A DNA stretch of 64,000 nt from Coriobacteriaceae bacterium (GCA_902364645.1 CABJEP010000010.1:23275-87274), one strand, 5' to 3'. Positions 1 through 9,098 are shown, counted from the first letter of the stretch. Notes: generated by a model not told the origin, from the letters alone. A program made the numbers and translations.

Positions 1-881
1 TCGACTGCGTGCTCGTCGCTATTGTGGGCGCCGCCGGTCTCGAGGCGAGCCATGCGGCCTTGACCTCGAATAAGCGCCTTGCCCTTGCCAACAAGGAGTC
101 CCTCGTCGTCGGTGGCGACTTGCTTATGCCGTTAGCGCAACCGGGCCAGCTTATTCCGGTCGACTCTGAGCATTCCGCCATCTACCAGTGCTATCTGGGG
201 GAGAACCCGCGCGAGGCCCAGTGCATTTGGCTCACCTGCTCGGGCGGTCCGTTCTTTGGCCGCACGCGCGACGAGCTCGATCGCGTGACGCGTGCCGATG
301 CCCTCGCGCATCCCACGTGGGCCATGGGTGCCAAGATCACCATTGACTCCGCCACCCTCATGAACAAGGGCCTGGAGCGCATTGAGGCCATGCATCTGTT
401 TAACTGCGACCTCGATTTCATTAACGTGGTCGTGCAGCGTCAGTCCAAGATTCACTCTATGGTCGAGTTCGCCGACGGCTCCGTGATGGCGCATCTCGGT
501 GCATCCGACATGCGTATTCCCATCCAGTTCGCGTTCTCGTATCCCGAGCGTTGGGATACTCCGGCGCCTCGTATCGATTTCCGCGAGCTGGGGCAGCTCA
601 CGTTTGATGCTGCCGACATGGATACCTTCCGCTGTCTGGCACTGGCCGAGCGTGCCGGCAAGACGGGTGGCACCATGCCGTGCGTGCTCAATGCCGCCAA
701 CGAGGTCGCCGTCGATGCCTTCCTGCACGATGGCTGCAGCTTTACCGATATCGATCGCATTGTGGAATCCTGCATGGACGCCCACGATATGCAGGTGGTC
801 GATTCGTTTGAGCAGCTTCGCGACATCGATGCGTGGGCGCGTGAAAAGGCTGCGCAGGTGCTCGCCGCAACCCGTTCCTAA
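1..881 (+). CDS. dxr: 1-deoxy-D-xylulose 5-phosphate reductoisomerase, 5' end missing
   Basis: The gene is cut by the left window edge; the reading frame is open from base 3 and ends at TAA 879-881, leaving about 292 C-terminal residues. Dxr converts DXP to 2-C-methyl-D-erythritol 4-phosphate, the committed step of the MEP isoprenoid pathway. Recognised from family motifs in order: LALANKESLV, VDSEHSAIYQ, SGGPFFG (the flexible active-site loop region), ATLMNKGLE and GKTGGTMPCVLNAANEVAV. It is followed 25 bases later by rseP and then ispG, the common dxr-rseP-ispG arrangement, which supports the call. Nothing in the visible part looks broken. Confidence 0.96.
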   Translation, partial: DCVLVAIVGAAGLEASHAALTSNKRLALANKESLVVGGDLLMPLAQPGQLIPVDSEHSAIYQCYLGENPREAQCIWLTCSGGPFFGRTRDELDRVTRADALAHPTWAMGAKITIDSATLMNKGLERIEAMHLFNCDLDFINVVVQRQSKIHSMVEFADGSVMAHLGASDMRIPIQFAFSYPERWDTPAPRIDFRELGQLTFDAADMDTFRCLALAERAGKTGGTMPCVLNAANEVAVDAFLHDGCSFTDIDRIVESCMDAHDMQVVDSFEQLRDIDAWAREKAAQVLAATRS

Positions 882-906
882 CCCATAAGGATTGCTTTTT
901 CGTTTT

Positions 907-2268
907 ATGGATACTGTTCTGAGCGTTCTCTCATCGGTCTTTTGGGGCCTGCTGATGCTTTCCGTCCTCGTGTTTTTGCACGAGGGCGGCCACTTTTTGG
1001 CGGCGCGTGCCTGCGGCGTCCGTGTGACCGAGTTCTTTTTGGGTCTGCCGTGCCGCTTTGACATCCATTACACGTCGCGTCGCATTGGAACCAAGTTTGG
1101 CGTGACCCCGCTGCTGCTGGGTGGCTACGCTGCCATCTGCGGTATGGATCCGACCGATGTTTCGTGCGCCGACCGCGTGCTCGCGGCTATCTATCGTCAT
1201 GGTCGCGTGGCCGTGGCCGACCTTGCTGTCGAGCTCGAGCTTTCCGAGGAGGATGTGCTCGAGGCATGCGCCCTTTTGCTGGGCTGGGGCTCCATCGCGC
1301 CCTGGTATGAGGAAGGGGAGAAGCCCTCGCCGAGCTACTATCCCACCAAATATCAGACGTTGCCGCGAGACAAGGCAGGCTATACCACCTTTGATGGTCG
1401 CCGTTTCGATCGCGAACATGCGACTGCCGAGGGCGATGTGTGGGAGCTGCCGTGCGGCGAGGCCGAGTTCCTTGCGCAAGAGCGCTCGCACACCTATCTT
1501 GGCCAAGGCTTTCTCAAGCGCGCCTTTATGCTGCTCGCGGGCATTATCGTCAATATCTTGACGGGTTTTTTGCTCCTTATGAGCATCTATTCCATTGCGG
1601 GTGTCACCGTGCCGATGGATACCAACGTGATCGGTCAGGTTGACGAGGGGTCTATTGCCGCCAAGGCGGGTATCGAGGGCGGTGACGCGATCCTTTCGGT
1701 TGACGGTGTCTCATGTTCCACTTGGATGGATGTCTACGATGCCATCGGCAAGGCTGCCGGTAAGGACGATATTGCTATTGAGTATGAGCGCGATGGCAAG
1801 CAGTGCTCGACCTCGGTCGCACTCAAAGAGGACGAACGTCTGGGCGTTTATGCCTCTACGCAGGTGGTCCGTTTGGACCCCATCACCTCGGCGCGCCTCT
1901 CCTTCTCGTATGTTGCGCAGACAGCGGAGGGCGTGATGCGCCTGCTCCAGCCGCAGCATACGATGGAGATCCTCGATCAGTCCTCTTCGATCGTGGGTAT
2001 TAGCGTCATGTCCTCGCAGGCTGCTGCTGCCGGCCCTGCCACGTTCCTTTCGTTTGCCGCCCTCATTTCATTCTCGCTTGGCTTTATGAACTTGCTGCCC
2101 ATCCCCCCGCTCGACGGCGGCAAGCTAGTCATCGAGATCATTCAGAAGATTGCGGGCCGCGAGCTTCCGCTCAAGGTCCAGGCGATTGTGAGCTATGTGG
2201 GCATCGCGCTCTTTGCGCTGCTGTTTGTCTATATGCTTCGTTCCGACATCCTTCGATTTATTTTGTAG
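907..2268 (+). CDS. rseP: RseP-family site-2 zinc metalloprotease with an extra winged-helix-like insertion
   Basis: Membrane-embedded site-2 protease (M50B) of about 453 residues. The zinc motif HEGGH is at residues 25-29 in the first membrane helix, one PDZ domain lies at roughly 230-310, and the third metal ligand is the Asp (about D403) of PPLDGGK near the C-terminus. Between the GGYAAICGM segment (about residue 80) and the next helix (about residue 185) there is an insertion of some 90 residues. Its first half reads like a small helix-turn-helix (DRVLAAIYRHGRVAVADL...LELSEEDVLEACALL). Start: an in-frame TTG at 892 lies too close to AAGGA, so ATG 907 is preferred, although its spacing is long. 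It is flanked by dxr and ispG. The substrate cannot be read from sequence. Confidence 0.88.
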   Translation: MDTVLSVLSSVFWGLLMLSVLVFLHEGGHFLAARACGVRVTEFFLGLPCRFDIHYTSRRIGTKFGVTPLLLGGYAAICGMDPTDVSCADRVLAAIYRHGRVAVADLAVELELSEEDVLEACALLLGWGSIAPWYEEGEKPSPSYYPTKYQTLPRDKAGYTTFDGRRFDREHATAEGDVWELPCGEAEFLAQERSHTYLGQGFLKRAFMLLAGIIVNILTGFLLLMSIYSIAGVTVPMDTNVIGQVDEGSIAAKAGIEGGDAILSVDGVSCSTWMDVYDAIGKAAGKDDIAIEYERDGKQCSTSVALKEDERLGVYASTQVVRLDPITSARLSFSYVAQTAEGVMRLLQPQHTMEILDQSSSIVGISVMSSQAAAAGPATFLSFAALISFSLGFMNLLPIPPLDGGKLVIEIIQKIAGRELPLKVQAIVSYVGIALFALLFVYMLRSDILRFIL

Positions 2269-2281
2269 GGGAGTGTTTGGA

Positions 2282-3364
2282 TTGTCTTTATCCCATCCTT
2301 TGCCTCGCGAGCTGACGCGCCCCGTGCATGTGGGCGGCGTGCAGATCGGTGGCGGCGCGCCGGTGGTGGTCCAATCTATGACCTGCACCGATACCGCTGA
2401 TGCCCAGGCAACGCTTGCGCAAGTGTGCGCGTTGGCGCAGGCTGGCTGCGATATCGTGCGCGTGAGCGTGCCTACCGAGGCTGCGCTCGAGGGCTTTCGC
2501 ACGATTTGTGCCGAGTCTCCGGTGCCAATCGTCGCCGATATCCATTTTAACCATAAGCTTGCCATTGGCGCTGTCGAGGCTGGTGCCTCTAAGCTGCGCA
2601 TCAACCCCGGCAATATCGGCGATTGGGCTAAGGTCGATGCCGTCATCGATGCCGCGGGTGCCGCGGGCTGCGCGATTCGCATTGGCGTGAACGCGGGCTC
2701 GCTTGAGCAAGATATTGCCGAGCGCGACGACCTCACGCAGCCCGAAAAGCTCGTGATGTCGAGCGAACGCTTTGTGCGGCACTTTGAGGACCGTGGGTTT
2801 ACCAACATCGTGCTATCCGCCAAGGCCCATAGCGTACAGACGACACTTGATACCTATCGCGCCCTGTCGCGCGAGATACCGCATGTTCCGCTCCACCTGG
2901 GCGTGACGGAGGCGGGGACCAAGCTTCAGGGCACCATCAAGAGCTCTGTAGGCTTGGGCATCTTGCTTTCCGAAGGCATCGGTGACACGATGCGTGTGTC
3001 GCTCACGGCCGATCCGGTTGAGGAGCCGCCGGTCGCCTGGGGAATTCTACAGTCGCTGGGCCTGCGTCGCCGTGGTCCCGAGATTGTCTCGTGCCCCACG
3101 TGCGCCCGCTGCCAGGTTAACCTGATTCCCATCGCCGAGGAGGTCACCGAGCGGCTTAAGAACTATTCCGCGCCGCTTTCGATCGCCGTGATGGGATGTG
3201 CGGTCAACGGCCCCGGAGAGGCATCTGACGCCGACCTGGGTGTTGCCTGCGGACGTGGTCAGGGCCTGCTCTTTTCGCATGGCCAGATCATTGGTAAAGT
3301 AGCTGAGGATCAAATTGTCGACGCGCTTATGGCCGAGGTCGACAAACTTATTGAGGAGAAATAA
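2282..3364 (+). CDS. ispG: 4-hydroxy-3-methylbut-2-en-1-yl diphosphate synthase
   Basis: IspG (GcpE) reductively opens MEcPP to HMBPP in the MEP pathway using a [4Fe-4S] cluster. The 360-residue product has the cluster ligands C271 and C274 (SCPTCARC) and C306 (MGCAVNGPGE) with the conserved Glu at 313, close to the E. coli positions (known C270, C273, C305). The N-terminal TIM-barrel motifs VQSMTCTDT, ADIHFNH and KLRINPGNIG are present. The start is TTG 2282, chosen because GGGGAG (2268-2273) sits 8-9 bases upstream; the open frame runs further upstream, but into the rseP coding region. The stop abuts the proS ATG, so the two genes are probably translationally coupled. Confidence 0.95.
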   Translation: MSLSHPLPRELTRPVHVGGVQIGGGAPVVVQSMTCTDTADAQATLAQVCALAQAGCDIVRVSVPTEAALEGFRTICAESPVPIVADIHFNHKLAIGAVEAGASKLRINPGNIGDWAKVDAVIDAAGAAGCAIRIGVNAGSLEQDIAERDDLTQPEKLVMSSERFVRHFEDRGFTNIVLSAKAHSVQTTLDTYRALSREIPHVPLHLGVTEAGTKLQGTIKSSVGLGILLSEGIGDTMRVSLTADPVEEPPVAWGILQSLGLRRRGPEIVSCPTCARCQVNLIPIAEEVTERLKNYSAPLSIAVMGCAVNGPGEASDADLGVACGRGQGLLFSHGQIIGKVAEDQIVDALMAEVDKLIEEK

Positions 3365-5086
3365 ATGACCCGAGCAATGTATATGTCTAAGCTCTATGCG
3401 CCGACGCTCAAAGAGGATCCGGCGGATGCCGAGCTAGCGAGCCACCGTCTGCTGCTTCGCGCTGGCATGATCCGCAAGGAGGCCGCCGGCCTGTATTCCT
3501 ATCTGCCGCTCGCTTGGCGCTCGATCCGCAAGATCGAGAACATCGTGCGCGACGAGATGGATGCCGCCGGTGCTCAGGAGCTCATGATGCCCATCATGGT
3601 CGATGCCGAGCTGTGGCGTGAGTCCGGCCGTATCGATGCCTATGGCAAGGAGCTTGTGCGCTTTGACGACCGTCATGGTCGCGAGTTCGTGCTGGGCCCC
3701 ACGCACGAGGAGACCGTCACGGCCCTGGTGCGCAATGAGTTGCGTTCCTACAAGCAGCTGCCAGTGAACCTCTATCACATCCAGGATAAGTTCCGCGACG
3801 AGTTCCGTCCCCGTTTTGGCCTGATGCGCGGTCGCGAGTTCATCATGAAGGACGCCTACAGCTTCTCTGCTACGCAGGAGAGCCTGCAGGAGGAGTACGA
3901 CAAGATGAAGCAGGCCTATGCCAACATTTGCGAGCGCTGCTACATCAAGGCTCTGCCCGTTGTCGCCGACTCCGGCGAGATCGGTGGCGATACCTCCGTC
4001 GAGTACATGGCTTTGGCCGACGCTGGCGAGGCTTCGCTCGTCTACTGCGACGATTGCGGCTTCGCTGCCGACGATGAGGCCGCAAGCACCAAGGTCGTTG
4101 TGACCGAGGGTCCTGGCGACGGTACGCTTACCAAGGTCGAGACTCCGGGCTTGGGCACCATCGAGGCCGTTGCAAAGTTCTTCGGCTTCCCCGAGAACGG
4201 CACGCGCAAGTCTCTGGCACTCCTCGACGCCGAGGGCAAGCCCGTCGTGGCCATTGTTCCGGGCGACCACGAGCTCAACGATTGCAAGGCCGAGCATGTC
4301 TTTGGCAAGGCCTATCGCATGATGACTGATGAGGAGCTCCAGACCTACGGTCTGCATAAGGGCTTTATCGGACCGGTTAACCTGCCCGAGGGCATTCGCC
4401 TGGTGTGCGACGAGAGCCTGCGCGAGTCCAAGCAGTGGGCCTGCGGTGCCAACGAGGTCGATTATCACTTTACCGGTGCCTGCCCCGAGCGCGACTTTAC
4501 CGTCGACGAGTGGGCCGACCTGGTAACCGTCGTTGCCGGCGATCCCTGCCCGCACTGCGGCAAGCCGCTCTCTGCTGCTCGCGGCATCGAGGTCTCGCAG
4601 GTCTTCCAGCTGGGTACCAAGTATTCCGAGGCCATGGGCGCCACCTTTATGGACGAGGACGGCAAGGAGAAGCCGCTTATCATGGGTTGCTACGGCGTTG
4701 GTGTGTCCCGCTCGCTTGCTGCCGTCGTGGAGCAGCACAACGACGAACACGGCATCGTCTGGCCGGTCTCCGTTGCCCCGTACGAGGTCACGGTGATTCC
4801 GCTCGATCCCAAGAAGGAGGAGTGCGCTACCGTCTGTGAACAGATCGTCGACGGTCTGTGCGCCGAGGGTATCGAGGTCGTCGTCGACGACCGCGATGAG
4901 CGTCCCGGCTTTAAGTTTGCCGATAACGACCTCATGGGCTTCCCGTATCAGGTGGTGCTCGGCAAGCGCGGCCTTAAGAGTGGCACCGTTGAGCTCAAGG
5001 ACCGTGCCTCGGGCGAGCGCGAGGACGTGGCGATCGATGAGGTCGTCGCCAAGGTTTCCAAGCTTGTGAAGGCGGCACGCCGTTAA
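3365..5086 (+). CDS. proS: Prolyl-tRNA synthetase, bacterial type with editing insertion
   Basis: Class II aminoacyl-tRNA synthetase charging tRNA-Pro, 573 residues, the length of the bacterial ProRS type. Class II motifs are visible: motif 1 around EMDAAGAQELMMPIM, motif 2 with GPTHEE and FRDEFRPRFGLMRGREF, and motif 3 GCYGVGVSR. Between motifs 2 and 3 (roughly residues 225-400) lies the YbaK-like insertion domain, known in this family to clear Ala-tRNA-Pro. The anticodon-binding domain follows from about residue 470. Start ATG 3365 follows the ispG stop directly and has GGAGA 6-7 bases upstream; further in-frame ATGs at 3377 and 3383 are possible but poorly spaced. Last gene of the dxr-rseP-ispG-proS operon. 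Confidence 0.97.
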   Translation: MTRAMYMSKLYAPTLKEDPADAELASHRLLLRAGMIRKEAAGLYSYLPLAWRSIRKIENIVRDEMDAAGAQELMMPIMVDAELWRESGRIDAYGKELVRFDDRHGREFVLGPTHEETVTALVRNELRSYKQLPVNLYHIQDKFRDEFRPRFGLMRGREFIMKDAYSFSATQESLQEEYDKMKQAYANICERCYIKALPVVADSGEIGGDTSVEYMALADAGEASLVYCDDCGFAADDEAASTKVVVTEGPGDGTLTKVETPGLGTIEAVAKFFGFPENGTRKSLALLDAEGKPVVAIVPGDHELNDCKAEHVFGKAYRMMTDEELQTYGLHKGFIGPVNLPEGIRLVCDESLRESKQWACGANEVDYHFTGACPERDFTVDEWADLVTVVAGDPCPHCGKPLSAARGIEVSQVFQLGTKYSEAMGATFMDEDGKEKPLIMGCYGVGVSRSLAAVVEQHNDEHGIVWPVSVAPYEVTVIPLDPKKEECATVCEQIVDGLCAEGIEVVVDDRDERPGFKFADNDLMGFPYQVVLGKRGLKSGTVELKDRASGEREDVAIDEVVAKVSKLVKAARR

Positions 5087-5116
5087 TCGGCGATTTCACA
5101 TGTAGTTCGAAATACG

Positions 5117-5167
5117 GGACGGCCCCGCATTTCTCCAGATCGGGGACATGTGGGGTCGTCCTTTTAT
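5117..5167 (+). terminator. Intrinsic terminator of the dxr-proS operon
   Basis: A 14-bp stem (GGACGGCCCCGCAT pairing with ATGTGGGGTCGTCC, two G-U pairs) with a 17-nt loop, followed by CTTTTATCTT, 30 bases after the proS stop. Confidence 0.8.
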
Positions 5168-5194
5168 CTTGTGGCATGCTCGATATCTAAAAGG

Positions 5195-5228
5195 AAAACC
5201 CCACAGCCCTAATGAGCTGCGGGGTTTT
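5195..5228 (-). terminator. Intrinsic terminator of the phosphotransferase gene
   Basis: AAAACCCC(A/G)CAGC arms around a short loop. Read on the minus strand the stem ends in GGGGTTTTCCTTTT, so it serves the leftward gene ending at 5266. The A/T flanks make it potentially bidirectional. Confidence 0.8.
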
Positions 5229-5265
5229 CATTTGTGCCTCCGATGCGAAATAAATCGCTCAGATA

Positions 5266-6030
5266 TTACTGATAATCGACGACGTCGATCCAGTTCTTCA
5301 GGAACTCATCGTTCACGTTGCGCTTACGAGCGAGCTCGGAAGCGGCGACGATGCTCGTCCACTGACGCACGACCTGCATGGGCATGTCGGCGCGGTCGCA
5401 GTAGAGCTCCAAGTAGGCCTCAGCCTGGTCCTTGCTGTTGAGGGCGAAGAGCAGGTAGGTGGTGGCAACGTCGGCAGCAGGGGAGCCCTGGGTGGCGTGT
5501 GCCCAGTCGCACACATAGAGCTGGCCGTCGTCGCCGACGATGACGTTGGAGGGGTTGAAGTCGCCGTGGCAGACCTTGAACTCCTTGGTCATGCCGTCCA
5601 GACGCTCCTGAAGGTTGTAGCGCGTGGTGGCATTGAGCTGATCAAGGCTGTCGATCATGCGGGCGAACTTGTCGCGCTGACGGTTGAGCAGCGGGGAGGT
5701 ATAGCCGTGGATCTCGATCTGGAGGTCGACGAACATCTCGAGATACTCACCAAAGCGCTGGGGCTCAGCAGTCATCTTCTCGGCAAGGGTGGTGCCCGGA
5801 ACCTTCTCGGTCACGAGCGCCCAGCCGTTGGCGTTCTCGAGCTGAGAAACCTCGAGAGCCTTGGGGCTGCGGATGCCGCACTCATTGATGCGGGCAAGAT
5901 TCAAAGCCTCGTTGAACACGTCGGAGACGGGCTTGGTCTCGTTAAAGACCTTGACGATCTTGTCGCCCAGGTCGTAAACGACCTTGTTGCCACGGCGGAC
6001 GAGCTCGGTCTTGGAATCGGGTAGCAGCAT
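5266..6030 (-). CDS. APH / choline-kinase-like phosphotransferase, substrate unknown
   Basis: A 254-residue cytoplasmic protein of the aminoglycoside phosphotransferase / choline kinase fold. The catalytic Brenner-type motif HGDFNPSN gives H155, D157 and N162, and the metal-binding Asp is D175 in VCDWAHATQG. The N-lobe has a short strand-loop (RRGNKVVYDLGDKIVKVF) ending in a probable ATP lysine. Resistance enzymes, small-molecule kinases and cell-wall-related kinases share this fold, so the substrate cannot be named. Start ATG 6028-6030 has AAAGGA upstream. It lies 88 bases downstream of adhE on the same strand, separated by a strong hairpin, so co-transcription is likely to be partial. Confidence 0.78.
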   Translation of the reverse strand: MLLPDSKTELVRRGNKVVYDLGDKIVKVFNETKPVSDVFNEALNLARINECGIRSPKALEVSQLENANGWALVTEKVPGTTLAEKMTAEPQRFGEYLEMFVDLQIEIHGYTSPLLNRQRDKFARMIDSLDQLNATTRYNLQERLDGMTKEFKVCHGDFNPSNVIVGDDGQLYVCDWAHATQGSPAADVATTYLLFALNSKDQAEAYLELYCDRADMPMQVVRQWTSIVAASELARKRNVNDEFLKNWIDVVDYQ

Positions 6031-6062
6031 GGTTGCATCCTTTCAACGATGCGATAGAAGCG

Positions 6063-6101
6063 ACGGCGGGGGTGTATGAAACACCCGTGCACCCCCGCCG
6101 T
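6063..6101 (-). terminator. Hairpin between adhE and the phosphotransferase gene
   Basis: A perfect 12-bp inverted repeat, ACGGCGGGGGTG with CACCCCCGCCGT, and a 15-nt loop. There is no good T-tract on the minus strand after the stem, so it may be a weak terminator or an mRNA 3'-end stabiliser for adhE. Confidence 0.5.
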
Positions 6102-6118
6102 TAAAAACCGTGCTAAAA

Positions 6119-8767
6119 CTAGCAGACGGCGTAATCCTGAGGCTCGCGGCCGTAGTAGGCGTCCAGGTAGAGCTCCTTGATCTCGCTCATGAGCGGGTAG
6201 CGCGGGTTAGCGCCGGTGCACTGGTCGTTGAATGCCTGCTCGGTCATCTCGTCGAGGGTGTCGAGGAAGTACTGCTCGTCAACACCGTAGTCGGCGATGG
6301 TCTTCTTGACGCCGATGAAGTCCTTGAGCTCCTCGAGTTTCGTGATGAAGTTCTCGAAGACCTCCTTGTCGTCCTTGCCCTCGATGCCGCAGTACTTGGC
6401 CATCTCGGCGTAGTTATGCAGCGCGTTGGGGTAAGGATACTGGGAGAAGGTACCCATCTTAACGGGAGCCTCGGCGGCGTTGTAGCGCATGACGCGCGTC
6501 AGGATGACGGCGTTGGCGATGCCGTGGGGCAGGTGATGGAAGGCGCCGAGCTTGTGGGCCATGGAGTGGTTGAGGCCCAGGAAGGCGTTGGCGAAGGCCA
6601 TACCGGCCATGCAGGAGGCGTTGTGCATCTCCTCGCGGGCGTGTGGGTCCTTGGCGCCGTTCGTGAAGCTGGAGGGCAGGTTCTCAAAGACGAGCTTAGC
6701 AGCGCGCTCGGAGAGGCCCTTGGTGTAGTCGGAAGCCATGATGGAGACGTAGGACTCGATGGCGTGGGTCATGACGTCGATGCCGGAGGCAGCGGTCAGG
6801 CCGCGCGGGGCGGTCATGCAGTTGTCGGCGTCGACGATAGCCATGTTGGGGAGCAGCGCGTAGTCGGCGAGCGGCCACTTGATGCCGGTCTCCTTGTCGG
6901 TGATGATGGCGAACGGCGTGCACTCGGAGCCGGTACCCGAGGAGGTCGGGACGGCGACGAAGTAGGCCTTCTTGCCCATCTCGGGGAAGGTGAAGATGCG
7001 CTTGCGGATGTCCATGAAGTCCATGGCCATGTCCTCAAACTTGCACTCGGGGTGCTCGTACATCATCCACATGATCTTGCCGGCGTCCATAGCGGAGCCA
7101 CCGCCGACGGCGATGATCACGTCAGGCTCAAAGAGAGCCATCTGCTTGGCGCCGCGACGTGCGCACTGCAGCGACGGATCGGGCTCGACGTCGTAGAAGC
7201 AGTCGTGGGCGATGCCCATCTCGTCGAGCTTGGCCTCGATGGCGCGGGTGTTGCCATTCTTGAAGAGGAACTGGTCGGTGACGATGAAGGCGCGCTTCTT
7301 GCCCATGACGGTACCGAGCTCGTCGAGGGCGACGGGCGTGGAACCCTTCTTGAAGTAGACCTTCTCGGGAGCGCGGAACCACAGCATGTTCTCACGGCGC
7401 TCGGCCACAGTCTTAACGTTGATCAAGTGCTTCACCCCAACGTTCTCGGAGACGGAGTTGCCGCCCCAGGAGCCGCAGCCCAGGGTCAGAGACGGCTTCA
7501 TGCCAAAGTTGTACAGGTCACCGATGCCGCCGTGCGAAGACGGGGTGTTGATGACGATACGGCAGGCCTTCATGACGTGCTCGAACAGGCTGATCTTCTC
7601 GGCCTGGGCGGGGTGCACGTACAGAGAGGCGGTGTGGCCCGGGCCACCGGCGAGCACCAGGTGCTCGGCCTTGTCGACGGCCTCCTGGAAGTCCTTGGCG
7701 TGGTACATGGCCAGGACCGGGGAGAGCTTCTCGTGGGAGAACTCCTCCTTGGCGGGGTCGGTGGAGGTGACCTCGGCGATCAGGATCTTGGTCTTGGCAG
7801 GAACCTCGATGCCGGCGAGCTCGGCGATCTTGGCGGCAGCCATGCCGGGGATGCGGTGATCGAGGGCGCCGTTCTTGAACATGGCGGCACGCAGGGCCTC
7901 CATCTCGGCACCCTGCTTGACGAAGTAGCAGCCACGCTTCTGGAACTCGGCCTTGACCTGGTCATAGATGGTGTCGATGACGGTCACGGACTGCTCGGAA
8001 GCGCAGATCATGCCGTTGTCGAAGGTCTTTGAGTGGATGATGGAGTTGACGGCGAGCAGCACGTCGGCGGTGTCGTCGATGACGACCGGGGTGTTACCGG
8101 CGCCGACGCCCAGGGCGGGCTTGCCCGAGGAGTAGGCGGCCTTGACCATGCCCGGGCCACCGGTGGCGAGGATGATGTCGACGTCGCGCATGACCATGTT
8201 GGTCAGCTCGATGGAGGGGACATCGACCCAGCCGATGATGCCCTCGGGGGCGCCGGCCTTGACGGCGGCGTCAAGCACGAGCTTGGCGGCGGCGATGGTG
8301 CACTTGGCGGCTGCCGGGTGCGGGGAGATGATGATGCCGTTGCGGGTCTTCAGGCTGATCAGCGTCTTGAAGATCGCAGTGGAGGTGGGGTTGGTCGTCG
8401 GGATGACGGCGCCCACGATGCCGATGGGCTCGGCGATCTTGGTGATGCCGTAGGCCTCGTCGCGCTCCAGGACACCACAGGTCTTGGTGTTCTTGTAAGC
8501 GTTGTAGATGTACTCTGCGGCGTAGTGGTTCTTGATGACCTTGTCCTCAAGAACGCCGCGGCCGGTCTCCTCGATGGCCATCTTCGCCAACGGGATACGA
8601 GCCTTGTTGGCGGCCATGGCGGCCTCATAGAAGATCTTGTCGACCTGCTCCTGCGTGTACGTAGCAAAAAGCGCCTGGGCCTCTCGCATCTGAGCGAGCT
8701 TAGCCTCAAGCGCCTCTACGTTGTCCACAATTGCGGGAGTAGTGTTTTCCGGTGACTTTTTCACCAT
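6119..8767 (-). CDS. adhE: Bifunctional acetaldehyde-CoA / alcohol dehydrogenase
   Basis: AdhE reduces acetyl-CoA to acetaldehyde and then ethanol, regenerating NAD+ during fermentation; the family forms spirosomes. At 882 residues it has the normal full length. The N-terminal aldehyde dehydrogenase half carries the catalytic Cys C255 in NGMICASEQS and the dinucleotide region GGPGMVKAAYSSGKPALG. The C-terminal iron-dependent alcohol dehydrogenase half (from about residue 460) carries the cofactor motif AVGGGSAMDAGK and the metal-binding histidines in LNHSMAHKLGAFHHLPHG. Start CAT 8765-8767 (minus) has AAGGAG seven bases upstream. Its upstream region holds two dyads that may bind a redox or catabolite regulator. 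No frameshift seen. Confidence 0.97.
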   Translation of the reverse strand: MVKKSPENTTPAIVDNVEALEAKLAQMREAQALFATYTQEQVDKIFYEAAMAANKARIPLAKMAIEETGRGVLEDKVIKNHYAAEYIYNAYKNTKTCGVLERDEAYGITKIAEPIGIVGAVIPTTNPTSTAIFKTLISLKTRNGIIISPHPAAAKCTIAAAKLVLDAAVKAGAPEGIIGWVDVPSIELTNMVMRDVDIILATGGPGMVKAAYSSGKPALGVGAGNTPVVIDDTADVLLAVNSIIHSKTFDNGMICASEQSVTVIDTIYDQVKAEFQKRGCYFVKQGAEMEALRAAMFKNGALDHRIPGMAAAKIAELAGIEVPAKTKILIAEVTSTDPAKEEFSHEKLSPVLAMYHAKDFQEAVDKAEHLVLAGGPGHTASLYVHPAQAEKISLFEHVMKACRIVINTPSSHGGIGDLYNFGMKPSLTLGCGSWGGNSVSENVGVKHLINVKTVAERRENMLWFRAPEKVYFKKGSTPVALDELGTVMGKKRAFIVTDQFLFKNGNTRAIEAKLDEMGIAHDCFYDVEPDPSLQCARRGAKQMALFEPDVIIAVGGGSAMDAGKIMWMMYEHPECKFEDMAMDFMDIRKRIFTFPEMGKKAYFVAVPTSSGTGSECTPFAIITDKETGIKWPLADYALLPNMAIVDADNCMTAPRGLTAASGIDVMTHAIESYVSIMASDYTKGLSERAAKLVFENLPSSFTNGAKDPHAREEMHNASCMAGMAFANAFLGLNHSMAHKLGAFHHLPHGIANAVILTRVMRYNAAEAPVKMGTFSQYPYPNALHNYAEMAKYCGIEGKDDKEVFENFITKLEELKDFIGVKKTIADYGVDEQYFLDTLDEMTEQAFNDQCTGANPRYPLMSEIKELYLDAYYGREPQDYAVC

Positions 8768-8802
8768 TTGTGTCTCCTTGCGATCGGAGATTTACCCTAC
8801 GT

Positions 8803-8818
8803 CTTGCATGATAGCAAG
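8803..8818 (-). promoter_or_regulatory. Candidate adhE -10 element inside a small dyad
   Basis: On the minus strand TGCTATCAT resembles an extended -10 (TATCAT, at 8808-8813). It lies between 5-bp arms CTTGC and GCAAG. No convincing -35 was found at 17 bp, which would suit activator dependence. Confidence 0.4.
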
Positions 8819-8859
8819 AAATTATTCGGCGAACGGTAAGATTCCCGTAAAAGGCACAC

Positions 8860-8889
8860 TAAAACGCTTTAACAAACTGAAGCGTTTTA
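8860..8889. promoter_or_regulatory. 10-bp inverted repeat upstream of adhE, candidate operator
   Basis: TAAAACGCTT and AAGCGTTTTA form a perfect 10-bp dyad with a 10-bp spacer, about 95 bp upstream of the adhE start and 45 bp upstream of its presumed -10. The half-site does not match a regulator I can name with certainty. Confidence 0.45.
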
Positions 8890-8919
8890 ACTAAAACTAT
8901 CTGCCAGTGCATCGTCCCG

Positions 8920-8968
8920 CTCATTGGGGACAGACTTACATGAGTGGTTTCACTCATTGGGGACAGAC
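8920..8968. repeat. Left REP-like end of the RAYT element
   Basis: Two direct copies of CTCATTGGGGACAGAC (8920-8935 and 8953-8968) separated by TTAC and a hairpin with 7-bp arms ATGAGTG / CACTCAT. Confidence 0.75.
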
Positions 8969-9098
8969 ATCGATTTGCCATTTTGCCGTTCTGGGCCTGT
9001 TTTTGCCGCTCATTGGATATAAATAGGTCACAGGCTCAGCATTTCGCGTTGCTTCTCTCCTTTTAGGTGTTGCCTGTACAGCTTTGAAAGGAGAGATT

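Noticed and set aside
6110..8032. A 640-codon frame opposite adhE
   Set aside because: Same cause; composition is Val/Gly/Leu/His-rich without family features, while adhE is complete on the other strand.
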